13,655 nt of DNA from Sulfurovaceae bacterium. Its GTDB lineage: Bacteria; Campylobacterota; Campylobacteria; Campylobacterales; Sulfurovaceae. The notes beneath the pieces were generated by a model. That model made no database searches. It was given only the letters and a program-made list of their open reading frames with translations, and was not told the DNA's origin. Location of the stretch: contig JAOZOG010000002.1 of the NCBI GenBank assembly GCA_029933395.1, positions 27,458-41,112 on the forward strand, written 5' to 3'. Position numbers and translations under genes: made by a program. Shown here piece after piece: positions 1 through 3,970 of this stretch (position 1 is its first letter; every line of letters starts with the position of its first letter).

Positions 1-932
1 AACTCTACCGTCGAGTAGAGTTTGCCATATTCGCTCAAGCCACTCTCTTTGGCCATCTCTTCGATGAGGGCGTCGCACTCCTCCTGGGTTTTGGCATGGA
101 CCATGGCGAAGAGATTGTAGGGCCAGTTGGGGTAGCTGGGGCGGAGGTAGCAGTGGCTGACGGCTGAGAATTCCGCCATCTCTCTTCCGATCTCTTCGGC
201 CCTCTCTTCGGGAACTGCCCAGACACTCATCGCATTGGCTCCAAAGCCGGCTTTTCGGTGGTTGAGGATCGTAGCGAAACGGCGCATCACACCACTCTCC
301 TTGAGTTCATCGGCAATCGTAAAAAATGCGTCATAGTCGAGCCCCAGCTTTTCGATCGATGCTTTGAACGGCTCATCGACAATATCGATATCCTTCTGCA
401 GCTCTTTGATGACCGCGATATGGAGTGGTGTGAGTTCGATCGCTCTGTTGGCAGCTTTTTTGACCTTCTCTTTTTTGGCCCGCTTTCCTGTCGTGTCCAT
501 CTTGACGGAGATTTTGAACATTTTGAGCGTGGGAAGGATGATGGCATCTTCTGCACCGGTCTTCTCCTGGAGTATCTCGATCGTCTTTTCGAGTCCCAGT
601 TGCGAGTCGGGAGCGACTGCCATCGTGAACCAGATATTGTAGTCGTGATTGCGTAGGTAGTTGTGGCTGACACCGGGATGTTGGTTGATGATCTCTGCTG
701 CCTGTTCGACTCTCTCTTCGGGTACTTTGAATGCGACGAGAGAGGATTTATATCCCAGTCGCTTCGTGTCGAAGATGGCTGAGGTTTGACGAATGATCTT
801 CTCATCTTTGAGTTTTTTTACCAAAGCGATGATCTCTTCCGGCTTGCTGTCGAGTTCGTCTGCCAGTTGATGAAAGGGCTTTTGGGTCATTGGGAAACTG
901 TTTTGCATCCGGTAGAGTAGTTCATCTTGCAT
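1..932 (-). CDS. Siroheme decarboxylase, fused NirD-NirL (AhbA/AhbB) type, partial at the left edge
   Basis: The reading frame is open from an ATG at 932 to the window edge, giving 310 codons with no stop. GGAG lies about 8 nt upstream of the ATG. Two AsnC/Lrp-like halves are visible. The first (residues 1-145) has a helix-turn-helix-like start, IFDTKRLGY (53-61) and SHNYLRNHDYNIWFT (89-103). The second (165-310) has MRRFATILNHRKAGF (216-230) and SHCYLRPSYPNWPYNLF (259-275). These pairs are hallmarks of the two siroheme decarboxylase subunits, which remove acetate carboxyls from siroheme to give 12,18-didecarboxysiroheme in heme d1 synthesis or the alternative heme route. A lysine-rich linker (150-160) joins the halves. 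The KLYSTVE at the edge resembles the family C-terminus, so little is probably missing. The gene diverges from the siroheme synthase gene and shares an FNR-type box with it. NirD/L/G/H naming cannot be settled from this sequence. Confidence 0.88.
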   Translation of the reverse strand, partial: MQDELLYRMQNSFPMTQKPFHQLADELDSKPEEIIALVKKLKDEKIIRQTSAIFDTKRLGYKSSLVAFKVPEERVEQAAEIINQHPGVSHNYLRNHDYNIWFTMAVAPDSQLGLEKTIEILQEKTGAEDAIILPTLKMFKISVKMDTTGKRAKKEKVKKAANRAIELTPLHIAVIKELQKDIDIVDEPFKASIEKLGLDYDAFFTIADELKESGVMRRFATILNHRKAGFGANAMSVWAVPEERAEEIGREMAEFSAVSHCYLRPSYPNWPYNLFAMVHAKTQEECDALIEEMAKESGLSEYGKLYSTVE

Positions 933-961
933 TTTCTTCGCTCCATCATTGAATAGCATGC

Positions 962-967
962 ATTATA
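962..967 (-). promoter_or_regulatory. -10 element for the siroheme decarboxylase gene
   Basis: The minus strand reads TATAAT here, inside the palindrome CATTATAATG. Its first base lies 29.5 nt from the centre of the FNR-type box at 990-1003, predicting a transcript start near 955 and a leader of about 23 nt. No good -35 hexamer is visible, which fits an activator-dependent promoter. Confidence 0.6.
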
Positions 968-989
968 ATGGTTTAGAGAAGCGTCCATG

Positions 990-1003
990 TTGATGCAAGT
1001 CAA
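990..1003. promoter_or_regulatory. FNR/DNR-type operator shared by divergent promoters
   Basis: TTGATGCAAGTCAA differs by one base from the FNR consensus TTGAT-N4-ATCAA. Its centre (996.5) is exactly 29.5 nt from the first base of the minus-strand TATAAT (967) and of a plus-strand TACATT (1026). Both predicted starts therefore lie 41.5 nt from the box, the usual class II activator position. The regulator itself is not in the window. Confidence 0.65.
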
Positions 1004-1025
1004 CGTGTTGATACCAAACTTTGGA

Positions 1026-1031
1026 TACATT
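1026..1031 (+). promoter_or_regulatory. -10 element for the siroheme synthase gene
   Basis: TACATT lies 29.5 nt downstream of the centre of the shared FNR-type box, predicting a start near 1038. That is downstream of the alternative ATG at 987 and 30 nt before the ATG at 1068, which supports the shorter protein. The hexamer is weak on its own; the spacing is the main argument. Confidence 0.5.
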
Positions 1032-1067
1032 ACCAAAGGTGACACATTATCGTGCAGAAGGAGTTGG

Positions 1068-1634
1068 ATGTCTTATTTTCCCATGTATATGGATATGGAA
1101 AAGTTGAAAGTTTTGCTGGTTGGAGGGGGTGCGATCGCGACGGAAAAGTTGGAGAAACTGGTCGATTTCACCAAGGAGATCACTGTCATTACCAAAGAGC
1201 TTGGTCCTGAGACACAGCGTATCGTCAAAGATCACTGTTTGACCCTCTATCAGAGGGCTTACAGGAGGGGAGATATCGAGGGTTTCGATATCGTTATCGT
1301 TGCGACAGACACCGTCGACCTGCACAAGGCGATCTATGAAGAGTCGAGAGGGACGAGGGTGCTGGTGAACAGTGTGGATGATACCGCCTATTGCGACTTC
1401 ATCTTCCCCTCCTATATCAAGCGTGGAGATTTGACGATCTCCTTTTCGACGTCGGGAGCGTCACCTGCCTTCGCCAAGCAGATCCGCCGTTACTTCGAGC
1501 GTGTGATTCCGGAGAGTGTCGATGACTTTCTTCAGAAGATGAAACGATTGCGCTCCGAACTCCCCAAGGGAAAAGAGCGAATGCAGCAGTTTGAAGCGAT
1601 GGTAAGTGAATATATGACGAAGAATTTCAAGTAA
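1068..1634 (+). CDS. Siroheme synthase, precorrin-2 dehydrogenase/ferrochelatase (CysG N-terminal/Met8p-like)
   Basis: This 188-residue protein should oxidise precorrin-2 to sirohydrochlorin with NAD+ and probably insert iron to give siroheme. The N-terminal Rossmann motif VGGGAIATEKLEKL (18-31) is followed by the family signature NSVDD...CDFIFPS (101-115), which holds the catalytic-region aspartates, and by STSGASPAFAKQIR (127-140). A helical tail (150-188) corresponds to the dimerisation region. It lacks the C-terminal uroporphyrinogen methyltransferase domain of full CysG, as is common outside enterobacteria. The frame is open from 987, but I chose the ATG at 1068 because AGAAGGAG precedes it by 4 nt, the family starts near there (MSYFPMYMD), and the predicted transcript starts at about 1038. 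Its product would feed the divergently encoded siroheme decarboxylase and also siroheme enzymes. Function is well supported; the ferrochelatase half is inferred from the family. Confidence 0.9.
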   Translation: MSYFPMYMDMEKLKVLLVGGGAIATEKLEKLVDFTKEITVITKELGPETQRIVKDHCLTLYQRAYRRGDIEGFDIVIVATDTVDLHKAIYEESRGTRVLVNSVDDTAYCDFIFPSYIKRGDLTISFSTSGASPAFAKQIRRYFERVIPESVDDFLQKMKRLRSELPKGKERMQQFEAMVSEYMTKNFK

Positions 1635-1655
1635 TTGAGTCATTTTGACGTGAAA

Positions 1656-1671
1656 CTTGATCTAGATCAAG
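1656..1671. promoter_or_regulatory. Perfect FNR-type operator before the DUF2249 cluster
   Basis: CTTGATCTAGATCAAG is a perfect 16-bp palindrome containing an exact TTGAT-N4-ATCAA consensus (1657-1670). Its centre, 1663.5, is 29.5 nt from TACAAT at 1693, giving a -41.5 position relative to a start near 1705. Confidence 0.8.
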
Positions 1672-1692
1672 TGTTTTTAAGAGAAGGGGGAC

Positions 1693-1698
1693 TACAAT
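1693..1698 (+). promoter_or_regulatory. -10 element of the DUF2249 cluster promoter
   Basis: TACAAT matches the sigma-70 -10 consensus at five of six positions and sits correctly downstream of the perfect FNR-type box. The predicted start near 1705 gives a leader of about 21 nt to the ATG at 1726. There is no recognisable -35 hexamer, as expected for a class II activated promoter. Confidence 0.65.
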
Positions 1699-1725
1699 GC
1701 CCGCAAATCACAATAGGAGTTGATA

Positions 1726-2079
1726 ATGAATATCATAATTAGACCAAATAACGCCGAAGAGTTTCACCCCGAAGGGGCGACCGTACCATTCTATCGATAT
1801 ACGATGGGTGAAGATCAGATTATTGAATTTGATACTTCCAAGTGTGGACCTCCGGAGCCGATGGTCAATGCGATGATTGGCTTGAAGATGATCAATGACG
1901 CCCATACGAAACTGCTGATGATCAATCACAAGAAACCGATGGGCTTACTCGACAAAGTCGGTGAGAACTATTCGATAGAGGATGCAGCAATGGAAGACGG
2001 CAGAGTACAGCTTCTCTTTTCGTACAAGCCGGGTGAAAGCGAAGAAGCCAAGCTCAGTGATCCCAGCTGTGAAGGCTGA
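1726..2079 (+). CDS. DUF2249 (TusA/SirA-like fold) protein
   Basis: This is a 117-residue soluble protein with no signal peptide. Residues about 32-100 match the DUF2249 pattern: a strand ending in D36, then CGPPEPMVNAM (40-50), a helix, LLMINHKKPMGLL, and a final strand VQLLFSY. DUF2249 is related to the TusA/SirA sulfur-carrier fold. Here the motif is C-G-P-P-E-P rather than C-P-x-P, so C40 could be functional, but that is inference. DUF2249 genes are often near denitrification and nitric-oxide genes, and no biochemical role is firmly known. The N-terminal 30 residues, including H14, are an extension. I chose ATG 1726 over TTG 1720 because AGGAG (1715-1719) is 6 nt from the ATG but abuts the TTG. 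It is first in a cluster driven by a perfect FNR-type box, 8 nt before the membrane protein gene. Confidence 0.8.
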   Translation: MNIIIRPNNAEEFHPEGATVPFYRYTMGEDQIIEFDTSKCGPPEPMVNAMIGLKMINDAHTKLLMINHKKPMGLLDKVGENYSIEDAAMEDGRVQLLFSYKPGESEEAKLSDPSCEG

Positions 2080-2087
2080 TACGACCG

Positions 2088-3335
2088 ATGTTTAGTGTTT
2101 CCAAAGATTATGCACCGCCCTTTGGTATGATCGCTCCTTTCTTCTGGATCGGTTCGCTCTTTTACCTTTTGGGTATGGTTTTCCTGCTTTTTTTGAGTCC
2201 CGATGCAGGCCACTTTGATCCGGCAGTTGCCGGATGGGCACACTGGTTTCTGCTGGGCTTTATGATGATGATTATTTTCGGAGCGATGGCCCAGTTGGTG
2301 CCCGTCGTGGTGGAAGTGGGTCACTTTTCTGTTGATCTCTACTATATCATATGGCCATTGCTACTTCTGGGGACGGTACTGATGAGTGCAGGATTCTGGA
2401 TCTCGCCCACGATTCTGCCCTATGGAGGCTTGATTGTCCTGATCTCGATGGTGATCTTCCTCTATGATACGCTGATGACACTGCGCAAGGTGACAAATGT
2501 AACATTGACAGTCAAAACAGTCGTTGCTTCCAATCTCTTTTTGCTTGCCGGAATCCTTACGGGATTTATGATGGCTTTGGCAGTGGGGGCCGGCCTGGAT
2601 GTCGACATCGGCAACTGGTTGGGTGCGCACGCAGTATTGGTGCTGGGTGGATATGTGACATTGACGATTATGGGGCTTTCGATGATCCTGTTGCCAATGT
2701 TCGGCCTTTCGCATGGATTTGATGAAACGCCGGTCAATCAAGCTTTTTATCTGATGATCGCCGGTGTCATTTTCTATTTTTTTGCGACAGTAATCGGATG
2801 GGAGCTCGGTAAATTTCTGGCTTTTGTGATGATGTTGGCATCAGTCACTCTCTATCTTCACCAAGTGGTGATTATCTATCAAACCCGTGCAAGAAAAGAG
2901 AATGATATCTGGGCAAAATCCATGTTTGTGGGGTACGGATCACTTCTTTTGGCTGCAATGCTGGGATTGGTATATATGATGACGAATAGTGAAAACTTTC
3001 TTATGAGTAGTGCGTGGTTCCTGATGATAGGGTTTTTCTCCTTTCTGATCAACGGCCATCTCTATAAGATCATCCCTTTTCTGGTTTGGTTTGAGCGCTA
3101 TAGTCCGCTGGTAGGCAAAGAGAAGGTTCCCATGTTGGCCGATATGCTGCCCAAGCGGATGGCGGACTATGAGTTTATCTTCTCTTCTCTGGGACTGCTG
3201 ATCGGTGGTATCGGTCTCCTGGTTGGAAATAGCGATCTCTTTATGGGAGGCGTTTCACTCTTGATAGCTGGCGCACTCTTTATGTTTATGAGTGTGCGAT
3301 GGATGCTGAAGTATGGAGAGAATAAATCACAGTAA
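2088..3335 (+). CDS. 12-helix membrane protein, heme-copper oxidase subunit I-like / NnrS-like
   Basis: This is a 415-residue integral membrane protein with about 12 hydrophobic segments: roughly 12-36, 49-75, 83-106, 110-131, 145-167, 179-206, 218-238, 242-264, 279-299, 305-334, 361-380 and 384-406. Segment 2 carries WAHWFLLGF (H52) followed by FGAMAQLVP. Segment 10 carries INGHLYKIIPFLVWFERY (H324). Histidines in segments 2 and 10 are where heme-copper oxidases bind low-spin heme b, so a heme is plausible. Other histidines are H181, H209 and H258. The paired TM7 histidines and the full Cu-B site of true oxidases are not evident, so it is probably not a terminal oxidase. It might be a heme-containing nitric-oxide-response protein or a quinol-interacting subunit. 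The start at 2088 is 8 nt after the DUF2249 stop. The family assignment comes from memory of sequence style and is moderate. Confidence 0.6.
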   Translation: MFSVSKDYAPPFGMIAPFFWIGSLFYLLGMVFLLFLSPDAGHFDPAVAGWAHWFLLGFMMMIIFGAMAQLVPVVVEVGHFSVDLYYIIWPLLLLGTVLMSAGFWISPTILPYGGLIVLISMVIFLYDTLMTLRKVTNVTLTVKTVVASNLFLLAGILTGFMMALAVGAGLDVDIGNWLGAHAVLVLGGYVTLTIMGLSMILLPMFGLSHGFDETPVNQAFYLMIAGVIFYFFATVIGWELGKFLAFVMMLASVTLYLHQVVIIYQTRARKENDIWAKSMFVGYGSLLLAAMLGLVYMMTNSENFLMSSAWFLMIGFFSFLINGHLYKIIPFLVWFERYSPLVGKEKVPMLADMLPKRMADYEFIFSSLGLLIGGIGLLVGNSDLFMGGVSLLIAGALFMFMSVRWMLKYGENKSQ

Positions 3336-3338
3336 TCA

Positions 3339-3381
3339 GGATCCTCGAATAGATCCGAGGCAGACGCGAATGAATTTGCGT
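3339..3381 (+). other. Clustered hairpins between the membrane protein and DUF59 genes
   Basis: GGATC (3339-3343) can pair with GATCC (3352-3356), or CCTCG (3343-3347) with CGAGG (3356-3360). The two share bases and exclude each other. A third hairpin follows, ACGCGAA-TGAA-TTTGCGT (3364-3381), with one G-U pair. No T-run follows, so this is not a typical terminator. It may tune transcript stability or readthrough into the next gene. Confidence 0.4.
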
Positions 3382-3412
3382 TTCCAATAGATAATAGAGA
3401 AAGGTTGGAAAA

Positions 3413-3718
3413 ATGTGTGCAATAACGAAAGAACAGGTCTTTGACGCGATCAGTACGGTGATCGACCCGGAAGTGGGATTCAACTTGGTCGAAATGGGCC
3501 TGATCTATGATGCAATCATCGATGAGACATGTAATGTAAAGGTCATTATGACGCTTTCGACACGCGGTTGCCCGCTGCATCAGATGATCACGCAGTGGGT
3601 CAAAGAGGCAGTTGAGAAACTTGAAGGTGTCGGAGAGGTTGAGGTAGAAGTCGTTTGGGAGCCGGCGTGGAATATCACGATGGCGGATGATAATGTCAAA
3701 AAGGCACTCAACGGATAA
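3413..3718 (+). CDS. MIP18/DUF59-family Fe-S cluster assembly factor (SufT/PaaD-like)
   Basis: This 101-residue cytoplasmic protein has the compact DUF59 layout: helix, IDPEVGFNLVEMGLIYD (17-33), a strand VKVIMTLSTRGCPLHQMI (43-59) with the conserved Cys at 53, a helix, a strand EVEVEVVWEPAW (76-87), and a short C-terminal helix. The family helps load Fe-S clusters onto target proteins. In this setting the targets could be the many 4Fe-4S proteins of the downstream nap operon, or a protein tied to the neighbouring membrane protein; both are inferences. The ATG follows AAAGG by about 9 nt. The 77-nt gap to the upstream gene contains hairpins but no obvious promoter, so cotranscription is likely. 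It is followed by a GC hairpin and an AT-rich palindrome. Confidence 0.85.
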   Translation: MCAITKEQVFDAISTVIDPEVGFNLVEMGLIYDAIIDETCNVKVIMTLSTRGCPLHQMITQWVKEAVEKLEGVGEVEVEVVWEPAWNITMADDNVKKALNG

Positions 3719-3719
3719 A

Positions 3720-3746
3720 AAGCGGGCTTAACGGCCCGATGCCTTT
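3720..3746 (+). terminator. Possible terminator after the DUF59 gene
   Basis: CGGGC (3723-3727) pairs with GCCCG (3734-3738) around the loop TTAACG, starting 5 nt after the stop codon. AAAG before the stem can pair with CTTT (3743-3746) across an internal loop. The T-run is short, so termination may be partial. An AT-rich hairpin follows directly. Confidence 0.5.
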
Positions 3747-3765
3747 ATCAATTTAATTGAATAAA
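3744..3765. repeat. AT-rich near-palindrome
   Basis: TCAATT-T-AATTGA (3748-3760) is a perfect inverted repeat, extended by TTTA and TAAA with one bulged A. It may be part of a bidirectional or backup terminator, or simply a feature of the AT-rich region before napA. Confidence 0.4.
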
Positions 3766-3850
3766 AATACAAAAAACTCCATCTTATTTTAATGAGATAA
3801 ATTTACTCTTAATTCATTTTTAAATAATTAATCACACTATTACCTTATAA

Positions 3851-3864
3851 TTGACATAAATCAA
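3851..3864. promoter_or_regulatory. FNR/DNR-type operator of the nap operon
   Basis: TTGACATAAATCAA has one mismatch to TTGAT-N4-ATCAA. Its centre (3857.5) is 30.5 nt from TATGAT at 3888, close to the geometry of the other two boxes in this window. It lies in about 200 bp of very AT-rich DNA (3753-3960) that holds no gene. Confidence 0.65.
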
Positions 3865-3887
3865 CTCTAAAATCAGCAAGTTAATGC

Positions 3888-3893
3888 TATGAT
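3888..3893 (+). promoter_or_regulatory. -10 element of the nap promoter
   Basis: TATGAT lies downstream of the FNR-type box with class II spacing. The predicted start is near 3899, giving a leader of about 72 nt. GATAAT at 3891 is an alternative hexamer. The TTGACA within the operator does not have a -10 at normal spacing, so it is not read as a -35 element. Confidence 0.5.
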
Positions 3894-3917
3894 AATCGAG
3901 TATATTTATGAGATCAG

Positions 3918-3934
3918 TAAATCAAATTGACTTA
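3918..3934. repeat. 17-nt near-palindrome in the nap leader
   Basis: TAAATCAA-A-TTGACTTA is an inverted repeat with a single mismatch, about 20-35 nt downstream of the predicted nap start. The half-sites resemble FNR half-sites but in the opposite order. It could be a repressor site or a leader hairpin. Confidence 0.35.
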
Positions 3935-3970
3935 TCGTTCTTGTAAATTCATAAACAAAAAGGAGGCTAT

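Noticed and set aside
258..805. Open frames on both strands at 258-656 (+), 364-642 (+) and 287-805 (-)
   Set aside because: They lie inside the siroheme decarboxylase gene in other frames. Their translations are Ser/Arg-rich or low in domain logic, whereas the minus-strand frame from 932 gives clear family motifs throughout.
987..1067. Upstream start (ATG 987) for the siroheme synthase, adding 27 residues
   Set aside because: The extra segment has no family similarity, overlaps the FNR-type box, lies before the predicted transcript start, and lacks a ribosome site as good as that before ATG 1068.
1720..1725. TTG at 1720 as the start of the DUF2249 protein
   Set aside because: AGGAG directly abuts it with no spacing; ATG 1726 has normal spacing.
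3851..3879. TTGACA at 3851 as an ordinary -35 hexamer before napA
   Set aside because: No -10-like sequence occurs 16-18 nt downstream (CAGCAA at 3874). The same bases read better as part of an FNR-type box.
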